64,000 nt of DNA. Origin: Morococcus cerebrosus (GTDB taxonomy: Bacteria; Pseudomonadota; Gammaproteobacteria; Burkholderiales; Neisseriaceae). Under the pieces are notes generated by a model. The model ran no database searches, was not told where the DNA came from, and saw only the letters and a list, made by a program, of their open reading frames with translations. The stretch covers positions 682,001-746,000 of the forward strand of contig NZ_CP094242.1 in assembly GCF_022749515.1 (NCBI RefSeq). The letters run 5' to 3'. Position numbers and translations under genes: made by a program. Positions 8,530-17,692 of the stretch are shown here, in pieces (within the stretch, counting starts at the first letter, position 1; the number at the start of each line of letters is the position of its first letter).

Positions 8530-9603
8530 GGATTCGCATTTGAAGTGCAACTTTCCATAACAGAAAAAGGCCAGTATGCGGTAGCATACGGCCTGTCCTG
8601 CAAGAAAGATTGCCATGAGCTACACACAACTGACCCAAGACGAACGATACCATATCCAATACCTGTCCCGCCACTGCACCATCGCCGAAATCGCCAAACA
8701 GCTCAACCGCCACAAAAGCACCATCAGCCGCGAAATCAAGCGGCACTGCATCCAAGGACAGCAATACAGCGCCGAAAAAGCACAGAAGCAAAGCCGGCTG
8801 ACCAAACAGCACCGGCGAAAACCCTATAAGCTCGATTCGCAGCTGGTTCAACACATCGACACCCTTATCCGCCGCAAACTCAGTCCCGAACAAGTATGTG
8901 CCTACCTGCATAAACACCACGGGATCACACTCCATCACAGCACCATTTACCGCTACCTTCGCCAAGACAAAAGCAACGGCGGCACTTTGTGGCAACACCT
9001 CAGAATATGCAGCAAACCCTACCGCAAACGCTACGGCAGCACATGGACCAGAGGCAAAGTGCCCGACCGCGTCGGCATAGAGAACCGACCTGCTATCGTC
9101 GACCGGAAAACCCGCATCGGCGATTGGGAGGCCGACACCATCGTCGGCAAAAATCAGAAAAGCGCGTTATTGACCTTGGTCGAACGCACTACCCGCTACA
9201 CCATCATCTGCAAATTAAAGAACTTAAAAGCCGAAGACACTGCCCGGGCGGCCATTAGGGTATTAAAGGCATATAAAGCCAGAGTCCACACCATCACCAT
9301 GGATAACGGCAAAGAGTTCTACCAACACACCAAAATAGCCAAAGCATTGAAGGCGAAAACCTATTTTTGCCGCCCTTACCATTCTTGGGAAAAAGGGCTG
9401 AATGAGAACACCAATGGACTCATCCGGCAATATTTCCCCAAACAAACCGATTTCCGAAACATCAGCGATCGGGAGATACGCAGGGTTCAAGATGAGTTGA
9501 ACCACCGGCCGAGAAAAACACTTGGCTACGAAACGCCAAGTGTTTTATTCTTAAATCTGTTCCAACCACTGGTACCCTAGTGTTGCACTTGAAATCCGAA
9601 TCC
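8530..9603 (+). mobile_element. IS1655-like insertion sequence, copy 1 (IS30 family)
   Basis: A 1074-bp element with imperfect 22-bp terminal inverted repeats, left at 8530-8551 (ggattcgcatttgaagtg...) and right at 9582-9603, differing at two positions. It carries one transposase gene on the plus strand. The bases just outside (ggc on the left, aagg on the right) are the same at copy 2, so the true ends may extend slightly further, and I could not define a target duplication. A near-identical copy in the same orientation lies at 57790-58863. Confidence 0.9.
8615..9580 (+). CDS. IS30-family transposase (IS1655 type), copy 1
   Basis: A 321-residue DDE transposase. The N-terminal helix-turn-helix (LTQDERYHIQ...TIAEIAKQLNRHKSTISREI) is typical of IS30 proteins and binds the inverted repeats. 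The catalytic triad is visible as WEADTI, TMDNGKEF and the glutamate in SWEKGLNENTNGLIRQYFP. The frame is intact and ends at a TAG just inside the right inverted repeat. The 84 bp before the start include a short palindrome (gccagtatgcggtagcatacggc) that could limit read-through into the gene. Likely active by sequence integrity. Confidence 0.95.
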   Translation: MSYTQLTQDERYHIQYLSRHCTIAEIAKQLNRHKSTISREIKRHCIQGQQYSAEKAQKQSRLTKQHRRKPYKLDSQLVQHIDTLIRRKLSPEQVCAYLHKHHGITLHHSTIYRYLRQDKSNGGTLWQHLRICSKPYRKRYGSTWTRGKVPDRVGIENRPAIVDRKTRIGDWEADTIVGKNQKSALLTLVERTTRYTIICKLKNLKAEDTARAAIRVLKAYKARVHTITMDNGKEFYQHTKIAKALKAKTYFCRPYHSWEKGLNENTNGLIRQYFPKQTDFRNISDREIRRVQDELNHRPRKTLGYETPSVLFLNLFQPLVP

Positions 9604-9619
9604 AAGGATGACTCGCTTA

Positions 9620-10816
9620 TTACAGACCGCTCAAACGGGCGGTGTCGTGTGCAATCATCAATTCTTCGTTGGTCGGGATAACAACGGCGACGGCTGCGCT
9701 GTCGGCAGTCGTAATCACGCCGGCGTTACCGAAGCGGGCTTTCAGGTTGGCTTCGTGGTCGGCTTTCAGACCGAGGAAGCCCAAGTAGCCGAGTACGCGC
9801 TCGCGGATGATGTCGGAGTTTTCGCCGATACCGCCGGTGAAGACGAGCACGTCCAGACCGCCGGCTGCCACAGCCATGCTGCCGATGTATTTGGCGAGGC
9901 GGTAGATGAAGACGTCCAGGGCGAGTTTCGCGCCGGGATGGCCTTTGCCGGATTCTTCTTCGATGGTACGGCAGTCATTGGACAGGCCGGACAAGCCGAG
10001 CAGGCCGGATTTTTTGTTCAGCATGTCGGTGATTTGGGTGATGGTCATGTTGGCGTTTTCAGCGAGGAAGCCGAAGACTGCGGGATCGATGTCGCCGCTG
10101 CGCGTACCCATCACGAGGCCTTCCAGCGGGGTCAGTCCCATGCTGGTATCGCGTGATTCTCCGTTGGCGACGGCGGTAATGGACGCGCCGTTACCCAAGT
10201 GGGCAATCACCATGCGCAGGTCTTTTTTATCTTTGCCGAGGAAGCGTGCGGTTTCGTCGGCAACGAAACGGTAGCTGGTACCGTGCGCGCCGTAGCGACG
10301 CAAGCCGTATTTTTCATACAGTTCATGCGGAATTGCGTATGTGTAGGCATGTTCCGGCATGGTTTGGTGGAAGGCGGTGTCGAATACGACAACGTTGGGC
10401 AGGCCTTTGAAAATGCTTTGTGCAGCACGCAGACCCAAGAGGTGAGCGGGGTTGTGCAGAGGAGCGAGCGGGATACATTTTTCGATGCCGGCGATGACTT
10501 CGTCGTCAACGAGGATGGATTCGCTGTACAGTTCGCCGCCGCTGACGACGCGGTGGCCGATAGCGCCGATGCGGCTGTCGAGGCCGTGGGCTTTGAGTTC
10601 TTCCATCAGGGCTTCAACTGCGCCGGTGTGGTCGGGCTTGGCGGACAGGTCGACTTTGTGTTTTTCGCCGTTTACTTTGAACGTGATGTAAGCGTCGGGC
10701 AGGTTGAGTTTTTCGGCAAGGCAGCTGAGCAGGACTTCGCCGCTGTCGTTATCCAGCACGGCGCCTTTGAGGGATGAGCTGCCGCAGTTCAAAACTAGGA
10801 TGAGTTTTTGGGTCAT
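9620..10816 (-). CDS. ackA: Acetate kinase
   Basis: A 398-residue cytoplasmic kinase interconverting acetyl phosphate and acetate with ADP/ATP. Family motifs are LNCGSSSLKG at the N-terminus, VVFDTAFHQTMP, GAHGTSYRFV and AHLGNGASITAV, with the C-terminal VFTGGIGENS. The start ATG at 10816 has CAGGAG 8 bp upstream. The stop lies only 16 bp from the right end of IS1655 copy 1, so the element has displaced the original 3' flank. No pta gene is adjacent. Assignment is secure. Confidence 0.96.
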   Translation of the reverse strand: MTQKLILVLNCGSSSLKGAVLDNDSGEVLLSCLAEKLNLPDAYITFKVNGEKHKVDLSAKPDHTGAVEALMEELKAHGLDSRIGAIGHRVVSGGELYSESILVDDEVIAGIEKCIPLAPLHNPAHLLGLRAAQSIFKGLPNVVVFDTAFHQTMPEHAYTYAIPHELYEKYGLRRYGAHGTSYRFVADETARFLGKDKKDLRMVIAHLGNGASITAVANGESRDTSMGLTPLEGLVMGTRSGDIDPAVFGFLAENANMTITQITDMLNKKSGLLGLSGLSNDCRTIEEESGKGHPGAKLALDVFIYRLAKYIGSMAVAAGGLDVLVFTGGIGENSDIIRERVLGYLGFLGLKADHEANLKARFGNAGVITTADSAAVAVVIPTNEELMIAHDTARLSGL

Positions 10817-11296
10817 TTGTTGTGGCTCCTGGATGTTTCAGACGACCTGTGCGGGCAGTATCGGCAATCTGTTCTTTGTCGTGGATATACCGCCAAACAT
10901 CTCCCGCAGGCATAGTGGATGCGCTTGAGGTTCGAGCCGGGCGTCTGCGCGGCAGGCCGTATCGGTTGATGGCGTAAAATCTATGAAAGAAAAATGACCG
11001 CTACATTCGGAATGGGGCAACTTTATGAATATTGCTTTCCGTGTGGTTTCTGCCGCCGCCGGTTGAACGGGGTCGTCTGAAATCGGTTGATGAATGTAAA
11101 CCGCGCTATTCTAGCAAAAAACGGGGGCGGCTGCTTGGCTTAATGCTTGACTTGGAGCAGGCGGAAAGCGATAAAGGAAGATATTGATGTTTAAAGGGAA
11201 ACGGTTTGTTTTCAGACGACCTGTCGAACGCGGGGGCGTAAAGCCCTTTGCAGGGGCGTGTCAAACTGTTACATTTAGAAAGTTTTTGTATTCACT
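10817..11296. other. 480-bp intergenic region with scattered single DUS
   Basis: The region separates divergent ackA and the ccoS unit. It holds isolated uptake sequences near 10837, 11070 and 11211, not arranged as tight hairpins. No open frame has both a start with a ribosome site and recognisable content. It should contain promoters for both sides, but I see no convincing -35/-10 pair. Confidence 0.5.
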
Positions 11297-11644
11297 ATGT
11301 CGTCTGAAAACAGCGGCAGCCTTTTAAGATTCTTTGATATGCACTATTTCAGTATCCATACGCAACAAGGCGCCCATGTGGGCTTTTTCATCATGCTGCC
11401 GGATGATGAATCCGAAACGCAGCCGCAGAGCGGGCGTTTCGCCGTCAAGCTGCAAAGTGAAGAAGGCGCGGTGGCGGAGGTTTTGGCGCCTTTCGGGCAA
11501 ACCGAGATTCCGCAATATTGGCGCGTCGTGAAAGACCGTATCGAGCTGTTTTTCGAAGACGCCCCCGTCGGCTCGCTGCGCAACGAATATCTGACCGTAT
11601 CGGGACAGACTTTTGTCTTAACCGATTTGACCGGAGCGATGTGA
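11297..11644 (+). CDS. Conserved small protein of unknown function upstream of ccoS
   Basis: A soluble, acidic 115-residue protein with no motif that I recognise. It has no signal peptide or membrane segment. Its first ATG is embedded in an uptake-sequence-like string (atgtcgtctgaaaac), giving MSSENSGS. An alternative start is the ATG at 11339 (MHYFSIHTQQG), which would drop the DUS-encoded residues. Neither has a strong ribosome site. The stop overlaps the ccoS start (tgatg), and ccoS in turn overlaps the MFS gene, so the three are translationally coupled. Its position suggests, but does not show, a link to respiratory complex assembly. Confidence 0.75.
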   Translation: MSSENSGSLLRFFDMHYFSIHTQQGAHVGFFIMLPDDESETQPQSGRFAVKLQSEEGAVAEVLAPFGQTEIPQYWRVVKDRIELFFEDAPVGSLRNEYLTVSGQTFVLTDLTGAM

Positions 11645-11841
11645 TGGAAAGTATGTTTATCTTAGTGCCCATCAGCATTATTTTGGCGTTTGCCATCGGC
11701 TATTTTTTCTGGTGGTCGGGCAAAAACGGACAGTTTGACGACCTCGAAGGTCCGGCACACCGCATTCTGATGGACGACGATTCCACCGACAAGCTGCTTG
11801 AAAACGAAATAGAAAAAGAAGAACAAGAATCCGAAAAATGA
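11644..11841 (+). CDS. ccoS: cbb3-type cytochrome oxidase assembly protein CcoS
   Basis: A 65-residue single-pass membrane protein. The CcoS pattern is clear: MESMFILVPISIILAF, a transmembrane helix ending in FFWWSGKNGQFDDLEGPA, then an acidic cytosolic tail of Asp/Glu/Lys. CcoS helps insert cofactors into the cbb3 oxidase, the terminal oxidase of Neisseria. The start is the ATG at 11644, overlapping the previous stop; the longer frame beginning at 11518 would overlap the upstream gene extensively. The stop TGA overlaps the next ATG by 4 bp. ccoNOP is not in the window. Confidence 0.9.
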   Translation: MESMFILVPISIILAFAIGYFFWWSGKNGQFDDLEGPAHRILMDDDSTDKLLENEIEKEEQESEK

Positions 11842-13160
11842 GCCTCAAAAAAGACAATCTGAATTTCCCGACCAGCCGCCGTTTCGCCCCATTATTCGGC
11901 ACGCAGTTTCTGGGCGCATTCAACGACAATATGTTCAAAACCGCGCTGTTTGTGATGATCAGCTTCTACGGTTTGGGCAAAAACAACTTCCTGCCCGCCA
12001 GCCAAATGCTGAACTTGGGCGCGTTGCTGTTTATCCTGCCGTATTTCCTGTTTTCCGCGCTGTCGGGACAACTGAGCACCAAATTCGACAAAGCCGTCTT
12101 GGCGCGATGGATCAAAGTATTGGAAATCGTCATTATGGCGGTGGCGGCGTTCGGCTTCTATATCCAGTCCGCCCCGCTACTCTTGATCTGCCTGTTTTGC
12201 ATGGGCGCGCAATCGACGTTGTTCGGCCCGCTGAAATACGCCATCCTGCCCGATTACCTCAACGACAAAGAGCTGATTATGGGCAACAGCCTGATCGAAT
12301 CGGGAACGTTCATCGCCATTTTGTTCGGTCAGATTTTAGGCACGTCCGTCGCAGGCTTGCCGCCCTCCGTCGTCGGCATCTTAGTATTGCTCGTCGCCAT
12401 CGGCGGCACGTTGACCAGCTTCTTCATGCCTAACGTCCCCGCCAAAGCCCCCAACACCAAAATCGAATGGAACATCGTCAAAGGTACGCACGCGCTCCTA
12501 CGCGAAACCGCGCAATATGATTCCGTCTTCACTTCCATCATCGGCATATCATGGTTTTGGTTTATCGGCTCGGTGTACACCACCCAACTGCCGACTTTCA
12601 CGCAAATCCATTTGGGCGGCAACGACAACGTCTTCAACCTCATGCTCGCCCTATTCTCCATCGGCATCGCCGCCGGCTCGGTGTTATGCGCCAAACTCAG
12701 CCACGAACGCCTGCTCTTGGGCTTGGTAACCGTCGGCACGACCGGTTTGACCGTATTCGGCTTGATTTTGGTATGGCTGACCCAAGGGCAACGCTTTACC
12801 GAACTCAACGGCATCACCTGGTTCCTGTCGCAAGGCATGGCGTATCCCGTCATGCTCGTCATGACGCTGATCGGCTTCTTCGGCGGCTTCTTCTCCGTCC
12901 CGCTCTACACTTGGCTGCAAACCGCCAGCAGCGAATCCTTCCGCGCCCACGCCGTCGCCGCCAACAACATCATCAATGGCGTGTTCATGGTATCGGCTGC
13001 CATTTTAAGCGCGGTACTCTTGATGCTGTTCGACAGCATTTCCCTGCTTTACCTGATCGTCGCCATCGGTAATATCCCCTTGATTGTTTACCTGATACAG
13101 CGCGAACCCCGTTTCTTAAACGATATGGGCAAGATATTTCACAATATCGGCAAACGGTAA
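11838..13160 (+). CDS. MFS transporter, LplT-like lysophospholipid flippase
   Basis: A 440-residue inner-membrane protein with about 12 hydrophobic segments. The N-terminal region, PLFGTQFLGAFNDNMFKTAL, and the following GQLSTKFDKA and LFGPLKYAILPD resemble LplT and the transporter half of fused LplT-PlsC-Aas proteins. These move lysophospholipids inward across the inner membrane for re-acylation. No acyltransferase or ligase domain is attached. Its ATG overlaps the ccoS stop. A DUS hairpin follows. Transport of lysophospholipid is inferred from family resemblance only. Confidence 0.78.
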   Translation: MSLKKDNLNFPTSRRFAPLFGTQFLGAFNDNMFKTALFVMISFYGLGKNNFLPASQMLNLGALLFILPYFLFSALSGQLSTKFDKAVLARWIKVLEIVIMAVAAFGFYIQSAPLLLICLFCMGAQSTLFGPLKYAILPDYLNDKELIMGNSLIESGTFIAILFGQILGTSVAGLPPSVVGILVLLVAIGGTLTSFFMPNVPAKAPNTKIEWNIVKGTHALLRETAQYDSVFTSIIGISWFWFIGSVYTTQLPTFTQIHLGGNDNVFNLMLALFSIGIAAGSVLCAKLSHERLLLGLVTVGTTGLTVFGLILVWLTQGQRFTELNGITWFLSQGMAYPVMLVMTLIGFFGGFFSVPLYTWLQTASSESFRAHAVAANNIINGVFMVSAAILSAVLLMLFDSISLLYLIVAIGNIPLIVYLIQREPRFLNDMGKIFHNIGKR

Positions 13161-13170
13161 GCCTAAGCTT

Positions 13171-13217
13171 AAAAAAGGTCGTCTGAAAACGGGAATCCCA
13201 TTTTCAGACGACCTTTC
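13171..13217 (+). terminator. DUS-pair hairpin terminator after MFS gene
   Basis: A facing uptake-sequence pair with an extra stem (aacggga/tcccattt) and a terminal T-run, 11 bp after the MFS stop. Confidence 0.8.
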
Positions 13218-13346
13218 GCTTAGCTGATGTTTAAGCGTCAATCGTCCTTAAAATCAATCTGATGTCTTCATTTTATACTTGAATCATAAATTGACAGGTC
13301 TATTTTGGGAATGACTGTATTTTGCTTGTCGCTTTTGATAAGCGCC

Positions 13347-13376
13347 AAAAAACCTCCTGCGGACAGGAGGTTTTGA
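13347..13376 (-). terminator. Intrinsic terminator after bamC
   Basis: A non-DUS hairpin: aaacctcctg pairs with caggaggttt around a short loop. It lies 9 bp beyond the bamC stop with a T-run in the bamC direction. Confidence 0.82.
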
Positions 13377-13384
13377 AAAGCGGG

Positions 13385-14512
13385 TTAGCGCAATTCGGTA
13401 TGCAGACGGCTGATGAGCGTAGAGGCATCGCTGCCGTTGTATGCGCTGCCGTCTTTGTTGAGAAGGCGGATTCGCGAACCGCCGTTAACAGGTTCGACGA
13501 ATACGATGATCTCGGGGTAGGCGGCCGGTTTCTCAACTTTTTTGCCTTTGCCCAGCATACGGCCGAAGAAGCCCGGTTTTTTCGTGGAAACGGCTTCGCT
13601 CTCGTTAGGTGCCTGTTGAACCAAGAAAGCGTGGCGTTCGATGTTTTGACCCAAGACATTCAAGCCGATGCGGTCGAGGGCGAGCGCGGTACGGCGCCAG
13701 TTGCGGCCGTAGTCGCCGGAGACGAGCAGGGTGTTGCCGTCGATTCGCGCCAATTCGTTGCCGCTGCGTTTGGCGACGCTTTGGGACAGCGCATTTTCGG
13801 CTTGTTGCTGATCGACGCCCAAGTATTGCATGAAGCGTGCGAGAAAGGCAGCTTCAAGATTTGGATCGTTGGCGGCAGGCTGCCAAGTGGTCGTGTCTTT
13901 GTTTTTGTCTGCGTAAACTTCTTTCATGCCTTTGTGGGCGAAAAAGACGTCGGTTGTGCCGTTTCTGCCTTGTTCGATGCGGATGATGAATTTATCGCGC
14001 TCGCTGGTGGAATAGATGCCGCCTAAGCCGACTTTGTCCAAGAGGCGGCGCAGGCCGTCTTGCGGAATTTTCGCGCGGTTTTCAGCCCACTCGGTTTCCA
14101 TTTGACCGATACCGGGTTCTTCGGATTTGATGTCGAAACCGTTTTCTTGCCAGAATGCTTTCAGTAAAGGCCAAATCTCGGCTGGGGATTTGCCTTGAAC
14201 TTCAACCCAGCGTTGGTTCCCGTCGCGTTCCAAGCGGACACCTTTGACGGATTTGAGGACTTCGGAATTCGCGGCTTGTTGCGTTGCCGATGTGCGGCGG
14301 CTCAGGTCGCTGGCGCGGACGGCGCCGCTGCCTGCGGGTATTTGATAGAGGTTGCCTTGATCGGGGTTGTTCAAATCAGGCGGTACTTCTAATTTGACGA
14401 TTTTGCGTGTCTGGGTTTGGTAGTCCAGCTTAGGCAGGTCTTTTTTGTTGCCCGAACAGGCAGTCATGCTGATCAGGGCGATTGCTACGACGACAGGTTT
14501 CATATAGGTCAT
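13385..14512 (-). CDS. bamC: Outer membrane assembly lipoprotein BamC
   Basis: A 375-residue lipoprotein with lipobox ISMTAC (Cys at residue 19), a subunit of the BAM complex that folds beta-barrel proteins into the outer membrane. After the lipidation site comes the unstructured segment that in E. coli BamC binds BamD (LDYQTQTRKIVKLEVPPDL). Two helix-grip domains follow, roughly residues 80-200 and 210-330, and a C-terminal segment ends LISRLHTELR. Start may be either ATG (14512 or 14503). It follows dapA, as in E. coli where dapA-bamC(nlpB) are also paired. A DUS hairpin lies between the two genes but need not separate them fully. Confidence 0.9.
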   Translation of the reverse strand: MTYMKPVVVAIALISMTACSGNKKDLPKLDYQTQTRKIVKLEVPPDLNNPDQGNLYQIPAGSGAVRASDLSRRTSATQQAANSEVLKSVKGVRLERDGNQRWVEVQGKSPAEIWPLLKAFWQENGFDIKSEEPGIGQMETEWAENRAKIPQDGLRRLLDKVGLGGIYSTSERDKFIIRIEQGRNGTTDVFFAHKGMKEVYADKNKDTTTWQPAANDPNLEAAFLARFMQYLGVDQQQAENALSQSVAKRSGNELARIDGNTLLVSGDYGRNWRRTALALDRIGLNVLGQNIERHAFLVQQAPNESEAVSTKKPGFFGRMLGKGKKVEKPAAYPEIIVFVEPVNGGSRIRLLNKDGSAYNGSDASTLISRLHTELR

Positions 14513-14545
14513 ATTGGTTTCCTGTGGGATGTGATGGGTTAACGG

Positions 14546-14579
14546 CAGGTCGTCTGAAAACGGTTTTCAGACGACCTTT
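14546..14579 (-). terminator. DUS-pair hairpin between dapA and bamC
   Basis: A nearly loopless facing pair of uptake sequences (aggtcgtctgaaaacc with ggttttcagacgacct). It lies within the probable dapA-bamC transcription unit, so it may attenuate transcription, not end it. Confidence 0.7.
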
Positions 14580-14584
14580 GCGGT

Positions 14585-15466
14585 TTATGCGGTGAGTTGT
14601 CCGGATTCTTGCAATGCGGCGCGGACTTTTGCCTGTCCGGCTTCGGTCAGGGGGACGAGCGGCAGGCGGACATAAGGGTCGCATTTGCCCAATGCGGAGA
14701 TGCCCCATTTGGGCGCGGCAGGGCTTGGTTCGCAGAACATAGTGTTATAAATCGGAATCAGGCGGTCATTTAATTGACGAGCGGTCGCAATATCGCCTGC
14801 AAGGGCGGCGCGGCACATATCGGCGAAGAGTTTGGGGGCGACATTGGCGGCAACGGTCACAACGCCTTTCCCGCCGCAGAGCATGAAGGGCAGGCCGGTG
14901 GGGTCATCGCCGGAAAGGATGGTGAAACCTTCGGGCGCGTGTTTGATTAATTCGAGATTGCTGCCGATGTTGCCGCTGGCTTCTTTGACGCCGACGATGT
15001 TCGGGATTTTGGCAAGGCGCAGGATGGTGTCGTTGGTCATGCTGACGACGGTGCGGCCGGGTACATTGTAGATAATCATCGGAATCGAGGTGGATTCGGC
15101 GATGGTTTTGAAATGTTGGTAAATGCCTTCTTGGGAGGGCTTGTTGTAATAGGGGACGACGGAGAGGGTGTAGTCTGCACCGGCTTTTTCGGCGGCGCGG
15201 GAGAGCGCGATGGCTTCAAGGGTGTTGTTGGCGCCGGTGCCGGCGATAACGGGAACGCGCTTGTTGACGTGTTTGACCGTTTCTTCGATTACGCTTAAAT
15301 GCTCTTCGACGGAGAGGGTGGCGGATTCGCCTGTCGTGCCGACGGCGACGATGCCGTCGGTACCGTTTTCGATATGCCAGTCGATCAAATCGCGGAGTTG
15401 TTCGTAATGGATGCTGCCGTCTTGATTCATGGGGGTAATCAGGGCAACCAAACTGCCTTGTAACAT
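14585..15466 (-). CDS. dapA: 4-hydroxy-tetrahydrodipicolinate synthase
   Basis: A 293-residue TIM-barrel aldolase that condenses pyruvate with aspartate semialdehyde, the first committed step to diaminopimelate and lysine. The start is the ATG at 15466 ([14 protein letters not shown]); the in-frame extension to 15562 is AT-rich leader. Motifs include [17 protein letters not shown] (the proton-relay tyrosine) and the Schiff-base lysine in VGVKEASGN. Length equals E. coli DapA (292). It precedes bamC on the same strand. Assignment is secure. Confidence 0.96.
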   Translation of the reverse strand: MLQGSLVALITPMNQDGSIHYEQLRDLIDWHIENGTDGIVAVGTTGESATLSVEEHLSVIEETVKHVNKRVPVIAGTGANNTLEAIALSRAAEKAGADYTLSVVPYYNKPSQEGIYQHFKTIAESTSIPMIIYNVPGRTVVSMTNDTILRLAKIPNIVGVKEASGNIGSNLELIKHAPEGFTILSGDDPTGLPFMLCGGKGVVTVAANVAPKLFADMCRAALAGDIATARQLNDRLIPIYNTMFCEPSPAAPKWGISALGKCDPYVRLPLVPLTEAGQAKVRAALQESGQLTA

Positions 15467-15813
15467 AAGGAAACCTTTTATTTGTAGGGCGGAAGAGGGT
15501 TTGCTTCTAAAGGGAAGGAAATGCTTGGAATTGTAGCTTACTTTGTTGTTTGTGTGAAACATCTTGACCGGACGGTAGCCGTGCGAAGCTGAACGTAATG
15601 TTTATCTTAATGAATAATGATGTTTTTAATCAAAAATTTAGCATATTTTCATAGTGAAATGCCTGTCAAGGATTAAAAAGTGTTAAAGTCTTGCGGCGAT
15701 GATTTTTGCTTTATCGAAGTCCGTTTCAGACGACCTTTTTAAGTTTGTCCGACTGTGTATAATACCTTCCCTCATTTTTTCATCTTCACACTCTATTTAA
15801 ATTTCTCACCAAA
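15467..15813. other. Divergent dapA-azlC intergenic region
   Basis: 347 bp with no gene. It contains one uptake sequence near 15725-15738 and an AT-rich core (15600-15670) likely to hold the dapA promoter. The azlC-side -10 candidate is listed separately. Confidence 0.5.
15758..15763 (+). promoter_or_regulatory. Candidate -10 box for azlCD
   Basis: A perfect TATAAT 50 bp before the azlC start. The -35 region is poor (T-rich, no TTGACA), so the promoter is tentative. Confidence 0.4.
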
Positions 15814-16524
15814 ATGACACACCCAAATTCCCCGCAATCCGAATTTTTACGCGGCATCAAAGAATGTTCGCCCATGCTTATCGGGCTTTTGCCGTGGGCG
15901 CTGATACTTGGCGTACAAGGCGGACAGAAAGGGATGAGTTGGCTGGAAATGCTGCTGATGACGGGCATGAACTTTGCCGGCGGCTCGGAATTTGCAGCGG
16001 TCAACTTGTGGGTAAACCCGCTGCCGATACTGATCATCGCTACCGTTACCTTCATGATTAATTCGCGCCATATTTTGATGGGGGCGGCAATCGCGCCTTA
16101 TATGCGGGATATGCCGCTGAAAAAAGCCATGCCCGCGCTGTTTTTTATGTGCGACGAAAGTTGGGCGCTGGCGTTTGCGGAAATCCAAAAGCGCAAGGCG
16201 ATGGGGCTGCCGGCATTCAATATGCCGTTTTATGCGGGCGTGTGTTTCATCCTCTACACCACTTGGATTGGCTTTGCGGCGTTTGGCGCGGCGGTCGGGC
16301 CGATGTTCGGCGATGTCGCGGCATGGGGTTTCGGCATGGCGTTTCCCGCTGTGTTTTTGGTGCTGCTGCGCGGTATGTGGAAAAGCTTTAAGGCGGCACG
16401 CCCTTGGTTTGTCAGCCTGATTGTGGCGGGCGGGACTTATTTGTCGGTGGACGGGCATTGGTATGTGCCGATGGGCGCGATTTCCGGCCTGCTTGCCGCC
16501 TATCTTTGGGGAGAGAAGGAATGA
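15814..16524 (+). CDS. azlC: AzlC-family branched-chain amino acid exporter subunit
   Basis: A 236-residue inner-membrane protein of the AzlC/YgaZ family, which with AzlD/YgaH exports branched-chain amino acids. Recognisable features are FLRGIKECSPMLIGLLPWALI at the N-terminus (split here only by reading), MTGMNFAGGSEFAAV and FMINSRHILMGAAIAPYM, followed by several transmembrane helices. The stop overlaps the azlD start by 4 bp (ATGA). The substrate is inferred from the family. Confidence 0.88.
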   Translation: MTHPNSPQSEFLRGIKECSPMLIGLLPWALILGVQGGQKGMSWLEMLLMTGMNFAGGSEFAAVNLWVNPLPILIIATVTFMINSRHILMGAAIAPYMRDMPLKKAMPALFFMCDESWALAFAEIQKRKAMGLPAFNMPFYAGVCFILYTTWIGFAAFGAAVGPMFGDVAAWGFGMAFPAVFLVLLRGMWKSFKAARPWFVSLIVAGGTYLSVDGHWYVPMGAISGLLAAYLWGEKE

Positions 16525-16829
16525 AGGATTTGCTCTCTTGGCAGTCGTTCCTGCTGTTTGCCAGTATGCTGGCGGTAACGTATTCCACCCGCCTTATCGG
16601 TTTTTTCGCCTTGCGCAACCGGACTTTAAGCCGCCGCGCACAAATCGTGATGGAAGCCGCGCCGGGTTGCGTGTTGATTTCGGTCATTGCCCCGTATTTC
16701 GTTTCCAATAAACCGCACGAGTTGATTGCCATTGCGCTGACCGTGCTTGCCGCAAGCAGGTTTTCCATGTTGGTTACCGTGTTGATCGGCGTGGGCAGTT
16801 CGGGGTTGTTGGGGTATTTGATGCGGTAG
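16521..16829 (+). CDS. azlD: AzlD-family branched-chain amino acid exporter small subunit
   Basis: A 102-residue membrane protein with three to four hydrophobic helices and the AzlD pattern YSTRLIGFFALRNRTLS...APGCVLISVIAPY. It is coupled to azlC by an ATGA overlap; the longer upstream frame beginning at 16404 lies wholly within azlC and is not used. The two proteins form the exporter together. Confidence 0.87.
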   Translation: MKDLLSWQSFLLFASMLAVTYSTRLIGFFALRNRTLSRRAQIVMEAAPGCVLISVIAPYFVSNKPHELIAIALTVLAASRFSMLVTVLIGVGSSGLLGYLMR

Positions 16830-16884
16830 GCGGCTGCGTTTGAGTGAAACCGGTTACACCTGCTTTCAGACGACCTTATCTTGT

Positions 16885-16890
16885 TATAAT
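16885..16890 (+). promoter_or_regulatory. Candidate -10 box for rlmB
   Basis: A TATAAT 31 bp before the rlmB ATG, wedged between two uptake sequences of opposite orientation (near 16864-16874 and 16891-16901). A -35 candidate ttcaga at 16865-16870 is weak and too far away. Confidence 0.4.
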
Positions 16891-16920
16891 GTCGTCTGAA
16901 ATTTTTTATAAAGCAAAATC

Positions 16921-17670
16921 ATGGCAAACCAAAGACTCATCTACGGCTTCCACGCCGTCAACGCCCGCCTGTGGCAAAACCCGAAATCGATTACCGAACT
17001 CTACGTCCAAGAAGGCAAAAACGATGCCCGCACGCGCGATGTGTTGGAAAAAGCGGCAAACGAAAACGTGCGCGTACACTTCGCCGATGCCGACCGCCTC
17101 AACGCTATTAGCAAAGGCGCGCGGCATCAGGGCGTGGTCGGGTTTATCGACGCCTCCAAAAACCACGTTCACCTCGAAGACGTATTGGAAAACCTGAGTG
17201 AACCGCCGCTATTACTGATACTCGACAGCATCACCGACCCGCACAACCTCGGCGCGTGCCTGCGTACCGCCGACGCAATGGGCGTACACGCCGTCATCGC
17301 GCCGAAAGACAAAAGCGCGGGGCTGAACGCCACCGTCAGCAAAGTCGCCTGCGGCGCGGCGGAAACTGTCCCCTACATCACCGTAACCAACCTCGCCCGC
17401 ACCCTGCGCGAGCTGAAAGAATACGGCATCTGGATCATCGGCACCGACATGGGCGGCGACGCCGACCTCTACCATTGCGACCTGCCCGACAGCGCGGCAT
17501 GGGTGATGGGCAACGAAGGCGAAGGCATGCGCCGCCTGACGCGCGAACATTGCGACATGCTGGTGTCGATACCCATGTTCGGCACGGTCGAAAGCATGAA
17601 CGTCTCCGTCAGCACGGGCATGGTGTTGAGCGAAACGCGCCGGCAAAGAGTGTTGAAAGCAGAAAAATAG
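16921..17670 (+). CDS. rlmB: 23S rRNA (guanosine-2'-O-)-methyltransferase RlmB
   Basis: A 249-residue SPOUT-class enzyme that methylates the ribose of G2251 in the peptidyl-transferase P-loop of 23S rRNA using S-adenosylmethionine. The N-terminal substrate domain ([10 protein letters not shown]) precedes the knot motifs: [33 protein letters not shown] and [18 protein letters not shown]. Length matches E. coli RlmB (243). The start is the ATG at 16921; the Shine-Dalgarno is weak. Confidence 0.94.
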   Translation: MANQRLIYGFHAVNARLWQNPKSITELYVQEGKNDARTRDVLEKAANENVRVHFADADRLNAISKGARHQGVVGFIDASKNHVHLEDVLENLSEPPLLLILDSITDPHNLGACLRTADAMGVHAVIAPKDKSAGLNATVSKVACGAAETVPYITVTNLARTLRELKEYGIWIIGTDMGGDADLYHCDLPDSAAWVMGNEGEGMRRLTREHCDMLVSIPMFGTVESMNVSVSTGMVLSETRRQRVLKAEK

Positions 17671-17692
17671 GACTTAGGTTTGTGAACGGAAA

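Noticed and set aside
8408..8998. 196-residue minus-strand frame over the IS1655 start
   Set aside because: It is antisense to the transposase, has no recognisable content, and the second copy of the element shows the same shadow.
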